Positions 42,695 to 51,001 of a stretch of DNA of 64,000 bases are shown here, piece by piece. The stretch's first letter is position 1. Every line of letters begins with the position of its first letter. A program made the position numbers and the translations under genes. The DNA is taken from contig NZ_JBLKOA010000004.1 in NCBI RefSeq assembly GCF_051414135.1, positions 1 through 64,000 on the forward strand. Reading direction: 5' to 3'. The notes beneath the pieces are model-generated. The model had not been told where the DNA came from, did no database searches, and saw only the letters and a program-made list of their open reading frames with translations. The stretch comes from Halovenus halobia (GTDB taxonomy: Archaea > Halobacteriota > Halobacteria > Halobacteriales > Haloarculaceae).

Positions 42695-44088
42695 TACTGC
42701 CAGACGTCGCTCGTACAGTCGCCGTCGGGCCAGCGAATTTCGTGTGCGCGGGCTGGCCCCGGCTCACAGTCCCCGAAGTCGACGAGGAAGTCCTCGTCGA
42801 GGCTCAGCGTTCCTTTTCGCGGGTTCACGTCGGCTTTGAGCATCACCGACCCCTTCTCGGCTATCTCCGGGAAGAACTGGTTATCCCACGAGGAAAACAG
42901 CGAACTCGTCCAGTACAGTCGCTCGCCGTCGAGACTCAACTGCAGCATTTGTGGGCCGGCATTGAGCTCACGCCCCTGTACTGCCTGAATGTCGCCGAAC
43001 AGTCCGCCGATGGAGATGGAGTCGGCTTTCCGTGGATTCGACGGGTCGGAGATGTCGTACATCCAGACCTCGCCGTGAATCCAGTTCGACCCGAACAGGT
43101 AGCGGTCGTCCATCGAAATCAGGATGTCCGTCGTCAGCGCGGGGACGGGAATGTCCCAGTCCTCGTGCTCGCGCTCCTTGAATTCGATGACCGGTTCGGC
43201 GTGATACTCGCCGTCTTTCTCGGCGAAGTGGATGATGTTCGAGGACAGCGCCGCCCCGACGAAGCCGTGGGTACTCTCGGGAGTGTGCAGGAATCGCGCT
43301 TCCAGCGGAATCAGTCCCTCCTCGCCGAGGTCGATGGTCTGTTCGACGGTGCCCGCTTCCCAGTCCCAGAAGTGCAACCGCTGGCCGTACTTCCCGTTCT
43401 CGACATCTTCCAGGTCGAAGCCCGGGTAGTAGGTTTTCGGCGCGGCCCACTCTGTCGAGAGCATCACGTTCTGGCGGGGCTGATACCAGTAGTCGTAGTT
43501 CATCTCGATTTCGCCCGGTGGCTCCCACCGCCCGTTGACCTCGAAGTCGTCGTTCAGTTCGAGGAATCCCCCCGGCAGGTCGCCGTCGGCGTCGCCGAGC
43601 ATCGAGATGAGAATCTCGCCGTCCGGGACGCAGTGGACGGTGTGCGGTGCCGAGAGGTCGTGCTCGAACACCTCCTCAGGCTCGATGACTTTGGTAATCT
43701 CTGGGTTGCGGCGGTCTTTCGTATCGACGATGTGGATGCGCGAGGAGCGCTGGCCAGGGATGACCAGATGGCGGCGCTCGAGACCATCCATATGACAGGA
43801 CGACGAGCAGGCGTTCCAGCCGAAGTGGTGCAGTTCGTCCCCCCGGTTCGGCATGTCGATGCGGTCGACGATTTCGCTGTACGTGTCTGATTCTGGGTCG
43901 AGGTCGACAACAGCGAGAAAATCCGACGCGTCGACGTCGGTACCGACGTACAGCCCCATGACGTAGGCCGTCTTCTCACGCTTCGCCTCCTCGATTGCGG
44001 CCTGTGGCGTCGCGTATCCCGGCCCCTCGTGGCCGTGGTCGTCGTGTGCCTCGGTGTCCCCCTCTGGCGGTGATTGTGTGTCGCTCAT
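42694..44088 (-). CDS. SBP56-family selenium-binding protein / methanethiol oxidase
   Basis: The 464-residue protein is an SBP56 beta-propeller. It has the conserved GWNACSSSCHMDG and HTVHCVPDGEI, plus repeated DMDDRYLFGSNW-type blades. Bacterial and human members oxidise methanethiol to formaldehyde, H2O2 and H2S, using copper, with His ligands. It is probably cytoplasmic as there is no signal. A palindromic site lies upstream of its start. Confidence 0.88.
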   Translation of the reverse strand: MSDTQSPPEGDTEAHDDHGHEGPGYATPQAAIEEAKREKTAYVMGLYVGTDVDASDFLAVVDLDPESDTYSEIVDRIDMPNRGDELHHFGWNACSSSCHMDGLERRHLVIPGQRSSRIHIVDTKDRRNPEITKVIEPEEVFEHDLSAPHTVHCVPDGEILISMLGDADGDLPGGFLELNDDFEVNGRWEPPGEIEMNYDYWYQPRQNVMLSTEWAAPKTYYPGFDLEDVENGKYGQRLHFWDWEAGTVEQTIDLGEEGLIPLEARFLHTPESTHGFVGAALSSNIIHFAEKDGEYHAEPVIEFKEREHEDWDIPVPALTTDILISMDDRYLFGSNWIHGEVWMYDISDPSNPRKADSISIGGLFGDIQAVQGRELNAGPQMLQLSLDGERLYWTSSLFSSWDNQFFPEIAEKGSVMLKADVNPRKGTLSLDEDFLVDFGDCEPGPARAHEIRWPDGDCTSDVWQ

Positions 44089-44102
44089 GCAACATAACCG
44101 AC

Positions 44103-44126
44103 GTTGTCATTTGTTGTCATATGACA
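44103..44126 (-). promoter_or_regulatory. Candidate operator upstream of the SBP56 gene
   Basis: GTTGTCAT occurs twice, at 44103-44110 and 44113-44120, 10 bp apart. The second copy forms the perfect 12-bp palindrome TGTCATATGACA at 44115-44126. The site lies 15 to 38 nt upstream of the SBP56 ATG, in promoter position. The spacing of one helical turn suits cooperative binding by a dimeric repressor or activator. Confidence 0.5.
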
Positions 44127-44194
44127 GGTTTGGGCAACATTTGCCCCTATTTCCCCACCGTCCCGCGCTTGAGTTACCCGTTCAGCCAGTCTGG

Positions 44195-44467
44195 TCAGCC
44201 GCCGTCGGTCAACTGCTCGTCCATCGCCCGCAGGTATTCGACTGCGACTGCCACCTCTTCTTCCGCAAGCAGTTCCCGCACGCGCTCACAGCCGTGCAAC
44301 AGTCGTGCTTTACGCTCGCCCTCGGCGAGTTTGTTCGTCGCCACGGACTCGACGCTCCCGACGACCTGCTGGCAAGTGTCGATGTCGTCGTCGTCGAGTG
44401 CGTCCTGCCCGGCCGCGAACAGTTGGGTGAGCACCGTCTCGACGTCCGTGGGTACGTCGTCGGACAC
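44195..44467 (-). CDS. Small conserved haloarchaeal helical protein
   Basis: A 90-residue acidic and helical protein with two Cys (CQQVV and LHGCERVRELL). No domain recognised. It is followed by the 44510 gene upstream on the same strand with 42 bases between, so an operon is likely. Confidence 0.65.
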   Translation of the reverse strand: MSDDVPTDVETVLTQLFAAGQDALDDDDIDTCQQVVGSVESVATNKLAEGERKARLLHGCERVRELLAEEEVAVAVEYLRAMDEQLTDGG

Positions 44468-44509
44468 ACAACTACACAGGTGGCGTCTCCCAAAGGACTT
44501 TGCGCTCGG

Positions 44510-44968
44510 TCAGGTGTCTGCCCGCTCGGCGAGCGCTGACAGTGTGCCCGCAGCCCGGAGGTCCGCAATCGTGCAGTACCACGCGCCGCGCACTCCTGTG
44601 CCGTCGTTCTCGACGGGCGAATCGAGTGGAATCAGGTCGCCGAACTCGAAAACGACGACTCGACGCTCCTCGGAGAATGGGTCGATTGTCGCCTCCCAGT
44701 CGGCCTCGCTCATCGGTCCGTCCTCGCCGCGGTCCTGTTCGACGCGATTTTCGACCCGTGCGTAGTGGGTGATGGCCGAGACCGGCGCAGTCCGGTAGAA
44801 AGCCATGTACTCGACGGATTTGCGTGTTCGTTCGTACGACCGCGGTGCCGGGTAGAACCCACGCCGACAGCGCTCGAAGGTGTCCGGCTGGGTTGCGACC
44901 GCACAGACTGTCCCGTCGCCGGGGGCGTCGTCTGCCGGTGTGTCGTCGCTGAACCGGTCGAGGTCCAT
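44510..44968 (-). CDS. Conserved haloarchaeal protein of unknown function
   Basis: The 152-residue protein contains YMAFYRTAPVSAITHYARV and VVVFEFGDLIPLDSPV, the pattern of a beta-barrel-like ligand-binding fold, resembling part of the EVE/PUA-like superfamily only loosely. Acidic and Cys-containing (CRRGFYPAP, WYCT). Function unknown. Confidence 0.6.
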   Translation of the reverse strand: MDLDRFSDDTPADDAPGDGTVCAVATQPDTFERCRRGFYPAPRSYERTRKSVEYMAFYRTAPVSAITHYARVENRVEQDRGEDGPMSEADWEATIDPFSEERRVVVFEFGDLIPLDSPVENDGTGVRGAWYCTIADLRAAGTLSALAERADT

Positions 44969-45058
44969 ACAGACAGAGAGGACTGCAGGGGCAAGTAGGC
45001 TCTGGCGTATTGACTATTTCTCACGTGACGACATTGTGGCTTACGAGGTTGGGTGGTC

Positions 45059-45729
45059 TCACTTTTCGGTTTCCGCGTCTCTGACTTGTCGAACGAATTC
45101 CGAAGGCGAAGACTCGCGATATGTACCTTCATACGTTAGATGGCAGGACGGGCAAAGGGTGACGAGATTCGTTGGCTCGTGTGCCTGCTCGAAATCCACG
45201 CTCCCATCGTGCTCTACGAATGTTCGAAGTGGCTTGATATGATGTACGTGGAGTGATTTAGCCAGTTCTGTGGCGTCGCGCTTGCAGACACGACATTGAT
45301 ATTCATCACGCTGCAGTATGCGCCGTCGACATGTTTCCCACTCAGGGCCGTACGGATCGGTTCCACTCTCTGTCGTACATTCGTTCGGTGGGAGATTGGC
45401 CGCTTCGAGCGCTCCATTCCACGAACCGAATCGATATTTGTAGGTCGAAGACGGGTACTCGCCCACTCTATCCATCTCCCGTCGCGTCGGTGATTCGTCC
45501 ACTGACTGCTCAACACGCCGAAGTTCTGTGAGGAGTTCGTCATCGCTAACCTTGGTTTCTGTTGGGTCATCCACGCCAGCGATCGACTTCGCACGCGTCC
45601 AGGATTCAAAATACCTGAAATATGTGGAATATGCAAAATTTCCGTGGTCGAGCATATCTTGTTCTGTTGGCGACCGACGATCTCGCTGACGCGTTTGAGT
45701 TCGTCCAGCAGTGCCCTGCGCCGGATCAT
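45059..45729 (-). pseudogene. HNH endonuclease with homing-endonuclease-associated repeats, frameshifted
   Basis: The C-terminal part (about residues 100-200 of the readable frame) has CRVC, HVHHIKPL and LCPSCH, a clear HNH nuclease. Before it are two HNR repeats with the GSWNGALEAA type end. The first repeat starts in another frame at the ATG 45729, preceded by AGGAGG. The frames join at 45669-45670: adding one base there gives the consensus GR-PTEQDM. Without it the readable frame begins at 45655. It could be a real frameshift or a base-call error in a CCC run. Confidence 0.75.
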
Positions 45730-46024
45730 CTCAATCCTCCTGACCTTCGCGGCCCAGTAGCACATTCACATTGTTGTAGGTCGGTCAGACGATACGGTTG
45801 AGCGAGGGGTTTATTCCTCGGGGATAGCTTTCGTAGCATGCTTCCGTGCTCATCCACGGAAGATCGGTGCTCCAACACCGGATCCGCTCCTCACAGACAT
45901 GATTGTCTGAGTGGCTTCCGATATGACCACTTGGTTGCGTTATACTGTTTAAAATATTGGGTAGCACATCCTTCGATCACAGACAGCTCTCGCTACACGG
46001 GATTTGTATAAAACACCTGACACG
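45730..46024. other. Gene-free interval with four consecutive hairpins
   Basis: About 295 bases separate the HNH gene and tRNA-Ile. The part from 45803 to 45909 is a run of hairpins, listed separately. The rest (45910-46024) is AT-rich, with TTTAAAATATT at about 45948-45958, which could be a promoter. A 60-codon minus-strand frame (45785-45967) is readable but has no recognisable family. Confidence 0.5.
45803..45909. repeat. Four tandem stem-loops, possible structured RNA
   Basis: Hairpin 1: CGAGG 45803-45807 with CCTCG 45816-45820. Hairpin 2: CTTCCGTG 45841-45848 with CACGGAAG 45855-45862, 8 bp perfect. Hairpin 3: CGGTG 45865-45869 with CACCG 45876-45880. Hairpin 4: CAGACA 45894-45899 with TGTCTG 45904-45909. 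All are perfect and have 4-8 nt loops. They could be an ncRNA, a mobile-element end or a transcription end; strand is unclear. Confidence 0.45.
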
Positions 46025-46098
46025 TGGGCCAACACGGATTTGAACCGCGGACCTCCCGGTTATCAGCCGAGCGCTCAACCTAACTGAGCTATTGGCCC
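46025..46098 (-). tRNA. tRNA-Ile (GAT)
   Basis: The 74-nt minus-strand sequence begins GGGCCAATAGCTCAG and ends GGCCC plus discriminator A. The anticodon loop CTGATAA gives GAT for isoleucine, AUC/AUU. D-loop, variable loop and GTTCAAATC T-loop are normal. No intron. Confidence 0.97.
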
Positions 46099-46164
46099 AT
46101 CACGCATCAGGGTGTACCCGAGGGCCACTGTTAAGCGTTTCTTTTCGCACGCAGTCGCGCCGAC

Positions 46165-46698
46165 TCACCGGTCGGTATCGTCCACTTCCTCGAACTCGAC
46201 GTCTTGTGCGTCGTCGAACCCGCCGTCTCCAGAACCGGAGCCAGAGCCGCCAGAGCCGCCGACGTTCGGGTCACTGTCGCCGCCGGGGAAGCCGCCGATG
46301 TAGACGTTGCCAGTGACGAACCCGCCGGTCTTTTTGTCCGCGTACGGGACGAGGACGTACTTCTTCAGGAGCACGCGGAACGGATACCGCGTTACTGGGA
46401 TGACCAGCAGCAGTCCAATCGCGTCAGTGACAAGCCCCGGCGTGAGCAGGAAGGCACCCGCGATGAGCAACAGCGCACCATCGATCAGTTCGTTTGTCGG
46501 GGCCTCGCCCTTGGCTGTCCGCTGTTGAATCTTCCTGAGCGTGTGTCTCCCCTCTGCACGCGCAAGCAGCAGTCCGATAAGCGCCGAGAGCACCACCAGC
46601 AACACGACCAGTACCCAGTTGAAATACCAGCCGAAGACGACCAGCAGGATTGCGTCGAGGAGGGGAATGAGCAACAACAGCCCGATGAGACGGAGCAT
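46165..46698 (-). CDS. FxsA family membrane protein
   Basis: The 177-residue protein starts MLRLIGLLLLIPLLDAILL and has three helices with the conserved LLLIAGAFLLTPGLVTDAIGLLL of FxsA proteins. The C-terminal region is Gly/Ser-rich and then acidic. FxsA is known in bacteria to affect phage exclusion, but its molecular role is unclear. ATG 46698 is preferred over upstream codons that have no helix. Confidence 0.85.
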   Translation of the reverse strand: MLRLIGLLLLIPLLDAILLVVFGWYFNWVLVVLLVVLSALIGLLLARAEGRHTLRKIQQRTAKGEAPTNELIDGALLLIAGAFLLTPGLVTDAIGLLLVIPVTRYPFRVLLKKYVLVPYADKKTGGFVTGNVYIGGFPGGDSDPNVGGSGGSGSGSGDGGFDDAQDVEFEEVDDTDR

Positions 46699-46746
46699 AC
46701 ACACTCTTCCAGCGCACGACAAAAACCATTTTCGAGACTCCCCCCG

Positions 46747-47607
46747 TCAGTCCTCGGTAGGGTTCGCGTGTTCGTGGATGTACGCGAGCAACTGGTCGCC
46801 GTCAGTGTCGACACCCTGTCTGTTGAAAAACGCCGCGACGTTCTCGCAATCGCGGATGAGGAAATCCTCGCTGTTGGGGTGATGGACCGTCACCGCCTGC
46901 CCGACATCGATGACGTACAGTTCTGAATCCTGCACGACGATGTTGTACTCTGAGAGGTCACCGTGGACGATTCCCGCGTCGTAGAGGCGGTACATATACT
47001 CCCTGACGACTTCGTAGGCCGTCTCGGGGTTCTCGATGCTCACCTCTGCAAGTCGTTTCGCCCGGCCGTCTTCAGCGCCGAGATACTCCATGACGAGCAC
47101 GTTTCGCTCGACGGCAATCGGCTCCGGGACGCGAACGCCGGCCGCGCGAGCGCGCTGGAGATTTGCGAATTCCTTGCGGACCCACCCGACAACGACCGCT
47201 TTCTTGGTGCCGGCGACCTCCTCGAACCGGGGGTCGCCCTCCAGATACTCGCCCATCTCCCGGAAGTCGGAGGCGTTGATCCTGTAGATCTTCACCGCAA
47301 CCTCTTTGTCACCGGCAAGGGCGGTGTAAACGTTGGCCTCCTTGCCGGTCGAGATTGGGCCGCCGAAGGCGTCGATGTGACCGTCCTGGACGAGTTTGTA
47401 CAGCGCGCCGTAGGTTGCGTCGTCGAAGACCGACTCTGTAACCTTGAACTGGTCGGCGTCTTTGATTCGGTCGCGGAACTGGCTGAACTTCCGGTCGCGT
47501 TCGCGAGCGATCCGGTCGGCTTCCGTGTCCGAGTAATCTATCTCTTCCCACTCGTCGCCCGGCGCGTCTGTCTCGTCTGTGTCGAGTAACCCGTACTCCT
47601 CGTCCAT
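46747..47607 (-). CDS. rio1: RIO1-type serine/threonine protein kinase
   Basis: The 286-residue protein has the RIO P-loop-like STGKEANVY, the catalytic loop IVHGDLSEYNIV and the metal-binding DVGQAV (residues about 205-260). These identify a RIO1 kinase, which acts in 18S/16S ribosome maturation in archaea and eukaryotes. The C-terminus (FFNRQGVDTDGD) is in the expected place. It diverges from the PAS gene. Confidence 0.92.
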   Translation of the reverse strand: MDEEYGLLDTDETDAPGDEWEEIDYSDTEADRIARERDRKFSQFRDRIKDADQFKVTESVFDDATYGALYKLVQDGHIDAFGGPISTGKEANVYTALAGDKEVAVKIYRINASDFREMGEYLEGDPRFEEVAGTKKAVVVGWVRKEFANLQRARAAGVRVPEPIAVERNVLVMEYLGAEDGRAKRLAEVSIENPETAYEVVREYMYRLYDAGIVHGDLSEYNIVVQDSELYVIDVGQAVTVHHPNSEDFLIRDCENVAAFFNRQGVDTDGDQLLAYIHEHANPTED

Positions 47608-47675
47608 CTACTCGCTGGTAACGGACCCAACGGTTAAAGAATGTCCCTGCTGGGTGAACAGTTATCACTGCTGAT

Positions 47676-48614
47676 ATGGTTGGCTATCCTTTCAAGTATA
47701 TCGAAGCCAGCCCGCTGACACGAGTGAGCAATCGGGTCCTGCAACTCAACAAGAACACGCCGACGATTCGACACTCGAAGTCGAGACTCGGGGTCAGACG
47801 ATATCGATATTGCAACAGATGCACTGCTGGATACGCTGCCCCAGCCTTTCTGATCGACACACAACACCGTGTCATCGGCTGGAACCGAGAGATGGAAGTG
47901 CTGACGGGTATCGACCGGAGCGAGGTCTTGGGTGACGACGACACCGCGAAATTCTTCCGCGATAACCGGACCCAGACGCTCGCAAACGCCGTCGTCGAAC
48001 ACCCTCGCCGGGCTGATGAAGAGTTCGGTGCAGAGCGCTCGGGCCGGGACCAGCGCGCTTACGAGGTCGAACAGGAGATGAAAAACCAGGACGGCAAGAT
48101 GCTGTACGTTCACTCCGTCGCCACGCCGATTTATCAGGACGACCGCCTCCAAGGAGTTATCCAACTCGTTCAGGATAACACCGAACTCATTCGCCGCCGG
48201 GAGGCGATGGGCAACCTCGTCGAGGAGGCGGTCGACACGGCACAGGCACTCGAAGACGGCAACCTCAGCGCCCGCGTCGATTACACAGACAGCCGTGACC
48301 TGCTCGACGCACTCGACGAGGTTGTTGTCGCGTCACAGGAGGCCTCCGAAGGAATTGCTGAGGTCGCTGACGCCAACGACGACCAGGCCGCGTCGGTCGA
48401 AGAAATCACGAGTACCTCCGAGCAGGTTGCCGGGTGGGCTGATGACATCGAGGACCGTATCGGTGAGATCACAGAGGAAACAGCCGAACAGCGTAACGCC
48501 ATCGACGATATGGTCGACAACCTCAACGAACTCACTGCAGAGGACCGAATCGACCGCGAAGACAAAAATATCGCGGCCGCGACCGACCGGGTCGACGGAG
48601 CCTCGCTCGACTGA
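47676..48614 (+). CDS. PAS-domain protein with MCP-like coiled tail; N-terminus appears frameshifted
   Basis: As written the protein has 312 residues. FLIDTQHRVIGWNREMEVLTGI starts the PAS domain at about residue 57. Residues up to 55 are Arg-, Asn- and Cys-rich, unlike any haloarchaeal sequence. Reading the other frames here gives acidic, typical sequence: ADTSEQSGPATQQEHADD and DIDIATDALLDTLPQP. Adding one base at 47711-47713 (CCC), 47790-47793 (GGGG) and 47845-47846 (CC) joins these to the PAS frame. After PAS come a HAMP-like segment and a short helical tail (SVEEITSTSEQV) that lacks the full MCP tip. Confidence 0.8.
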   Translation: MVGYPFKYIEASPLTRVSNRVLQLNKNTPTIRHSKSRLGVRRYRYCNRCTAGYAAPAFLIDTQHRVIGWNREMEVLTGIDRSEVLGDDDTAKFFRDNRTQTLANAVVEHPRRADEEFGAERSGRDQRAYEVEQEMKNQDGKMLYVHSVATPIYQDDRLQGVIQLVQDNTELIRRREAMGNLVEEAVDTAQALEDGNLSARVDYTDSRDLLDALDEVVVASQEASEGIAEVADANDDQAASVEEITSTSEQVAGWADDIEDRIGEITEETAEQRNAIDDMVDNLNELTAEDRIDREDKNIAAATDRVDGASLD

Positions 48615-48634
48615 GACGGCCGCTAGACTCGCCG

Positions 48635-49255
48635 TTACACTGCTATACTCAATTCGAGTCCGAGCCGCATCGCAACCCCGGCGACGATTGGAATCGTCAG
48701 GTTGTCGTCGATGACGTAGCCGCGGATAATCGGTTTGACGCCGTCAGCGAGCATGCCGCCGAGACCGCCACAGACCACCACAATCGGCGTCGTGTAATGA
48801 AACGGCACAGTGATGGCTGCACAGATGATGAACATTGCGGCCAGTGCTACCGGTCGTTTGACAACCCGCAGTTCGTCACCGCCGACGGTGCCGCTGATTG
48901 GGTCTCCAAGTGTGAGCATCAGGATCGCCGGCACCGCAATCTGTGGCTCGAACGCCACTGCGGCGACCGTACTCGACAACATATAGAGGACGTAGCCGGC
49001 GATGTTGTCTTCCTCGTACTCGCGGATGAGGTGGTTGAACAGCCAGACATCCAGGCCGACAATGAGCCGAAGCGACTCCAGTATAATGACACCTGCCGCA
49101 AAGAAGAGATACAGCGCTCTTGTCTGTGCCCACGTGATGAGGTTGAGCAGGTACAGAAGCGGGAGCCCAGTTCCACTTGCGTGGACGAGTCTGCGGCCGA
49201 ACTCGCCGCGGAGCTGTCGTTCGACTCGGTCGAAGACAGTCGGTGCAGAGGACAT
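48635..49255 (-). CDS. Dolichol kinase-like membrane protein
   Basis: The 206-residue protein has about six helices and the CTP-binding-type motif TLGDPISGTVGG near residue 115. GRRLVHASGTGLPLLYLL and the final DGVKPIIRGYVIDDNLTIPIVAG are typical of dolichol kinase/VTE5-like proteins. In archaea it probably phosphorylates dolichol to dolichyl phosphate for N-glycosylation. It is 3 bases from the glyS stop. Confidence 0.82.
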   Translation of the reverse strand: MSSAPTVFDRVERQLRGEFGRRLVHASGTGLPLLYLLNLITWAQTRALYLFFAAGVIILESLRLIVGLDVWLFNHLIREYEEDNIAGYVLYMLSSTVAAVAFEPQIAVPAILMLTLGDPISGTVGGDELRVVKRPVALAAMFIICAAITVPFHYTTPIVVVCGGLGGMLADGVKPIIRGYVIDDNLTIPIVAGVAMRLGLELSIAV

Positions 49256-49258
49256 CGC

Positions 49259-51001
49259 TTAGAGGCTCTCGAAGCGCTGTTCGCCGTCGCGAAGCGCGAG
49301 CAGCTGCTCGCCGACCGCCTCGAGTGCGATACGTGTCTGTTCCGTACTATCTCGCTCGCGGACAGTCACCGTCCCATCCTCCAGCGTGTCGTAGTCGACG
49401 GTGACACAGAACGGCGTGCCGACCTCGTCCTGTCGGCGGTACCGGCGCCCGATTGCGCCGGAGTCGTCGTAGGTCACTTCCAGTCCCGCTGCACGAAGGT
49501 CCCGAGCCAGTTCCTGGGCGCGGTCGGCCAGTCCGTCTTTGTCCATCAGCGGGAAGACGCCGACGGTGGTCGGCGCGGTTTCGGGTGGCAGGGAGAGATA
49601 GGTCCGCTCCTCGCCGTCGACCTCGTCTTCCTCGTAAGCGTGTGCGAGAACTGTGTAGATCAACCGGTCCACGCCGAAGGAGGGCTCAACTGTATGTGGT
49701 GTAACGTGTTCGCCCGCTTCGGTGACTTCCTCGACGGAGAATCCGGTCTGCTCGACGGCTACCTCGTAGCTCTCGCCGTCAACCGTCACGTCGACCGTCT
49801 CGCCGTCGAAGGCGTCGGGGTCACGCTCGGCGAGGGCTTCGAGTTCGTCGGCAATCGCACCTGCGGCGCCGCCGAACTCGGGACCGAGCGCACTCATATC
49901 GGGGTCAACTGTCGGTCTCTCGACGGTAATAGGGTCGTTGTACTGTTTGAACACTGAGTAGTCCTCGCCGGAGTGTTTCTCGTGCTTTGCGAGGTCGTAA
50001 TCCCCTCGGTAGGCGAAGCCGGTGACCTCGATCCAGTCGCCGCCAATCTCCGTTTCTGCGTCCCAGCAATCTGAGGCGTAGTGTGCGAGTTCGCCTGGCA
50101 GATGCTGGCGGTACCGAAAGCGGTCCATATCGACGCCAATGCGGTCGTACCAGCCCTTCGAGACACCGAGATAGTAGGCAATCCACGGGTCCGCGACGAC
50201 ACCCTCGTCGACCGCCTCTCGGACGGTAAGCTCCTGCATCTCGCCGTCGTCGGCCTGCTGTTGCTCGACAGAGTACAGCGGGAGCACAACGTCTTCGACG
50301 CGGTGCAGCGGTGGCTCGTCTTCCTCGGGGTCGATGAAGTGTTCGAGTTCGGCCTGGGTGAACTCACGCACCCGAACCAGCGCCTTCCGCGGGCTGATTT
50401 CGTTGCGGTAGGCTCGGCCAATCTGGGTCACACCGAACGGTAACTGATTGCGAGCGTATTCGGCCAGTTGTGGGAACTCGACGAAAATCCCCTGTGCCGT
50501 CTCCGGGCGGAGATAGCCGGGCGAGGAACTGCCGGGGCCGATGTTCGTGCCGAACATGAGGTTGAAATCGTCGATTGGCTCGCCGGCCAGTGCCGTCCCG
50601 CAGGTCGGACAGTCGATGTCGTACTCGCTGAATAGCGCTTCGACCTCTGAAATCGGCAGCGCCTCGGCGTCTTCGACCGTCGACCCCGGTGCGTCCTCGA
50701 CGAGGTGGTCGGCGCGGTGACTTTCGCCACACTCGGGGCACTCGATGATCATATCGTCGAAGCCATCGAGGTGGCCGGACGCCTCGAAGACAGCCTCGGG
50801 CATCACGGTCGGGCCGTCAATTTCCATGTGGCCCTCGCGGGTGACGTAGCGGTCACGCCAGGCAGACTCGATGTTCTCCTTGAGAGTTGCGCCTTGCGGG
50901 CCGTAGGTGTAGAAGCCGGCCACGCCGCCGTAGGAGCCAGAAGACTGTAGAAAGAACCCGCGGCGTTTCGCGAGTTCGGTAAGGCGGTCGCCCTCGCTCA
51001 T
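49259..51001 (-). CDS. glyS: Glycyl-tRNA synthetase
   Basis: The 580-residue class II enzyme has motif 2 (RNEISPRKALVRVREFTQAELEHF), LRPETAQGIFVEF, a two-CxxC zinc region (CPECGESH and CPTCGT) and a C-terminal anticodon domain with GVFPLMDKDG. It is the archaeal/eukaryal alpha2 type, with gene overlap of 4 nt with the CBS protein upstream, giving translational coupling. Confidence 0.95.
   Translation of the reverse strand: MSEGDRLTELAKRRGFFLQSSGSYGGVAGFYTYGPQGATLKENIESAWRDRYVTREGHMEIDGPTVMPEAVFEASGHLDGFDDMIIECPECGESHRADHLVEDAPGSTVEDAEALPISEVEALFSEYDIDCPTCGTALAGEPIDDFNLMFGTNIGPGSSSPGYLRPETAQGIFVEFPQLAEYARNQLPFGVTQIGRAYRNEISPRKALVRVREFTQAELEHFIDPEEDEPPLHRVEDVVLPLYSVEQQQADDGEMQELTVREAVDEGVVADPWIAYYLGVSKGWYDRIGVDMDRFRYRQHLPGELAHYASDCWDAETEIGGDWIEVTGFAYRGDYDLAKHEKHSGEDYSVFKQYNDPITVERPTVDPDMSALGPEFGGAAGAIADELEALAERDPDAFDGETVDVTVDGESYEVAVEQTGFSVEEVTEAGEHVTPHTVEPSFGVDRLIYTVLAHAYEEDEVDGEERTYLSLPPETAPTTVGVFPLMDKDGLADRAQELARDLRAAGLEVTYDDSGAIGRRYRRQDEVGTPFCVTVDYDTLEDGTVTVRERDSTEQTRIALEAVGEQLLALRDGEQRFESL

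Noticed and set aside
45785..45967. 60-residue minus-strand frame in the hairpin interval
   Set aside because: No recognisable family, and the coding bases coincide with hairpins. Kept only as a note in the interval feature.
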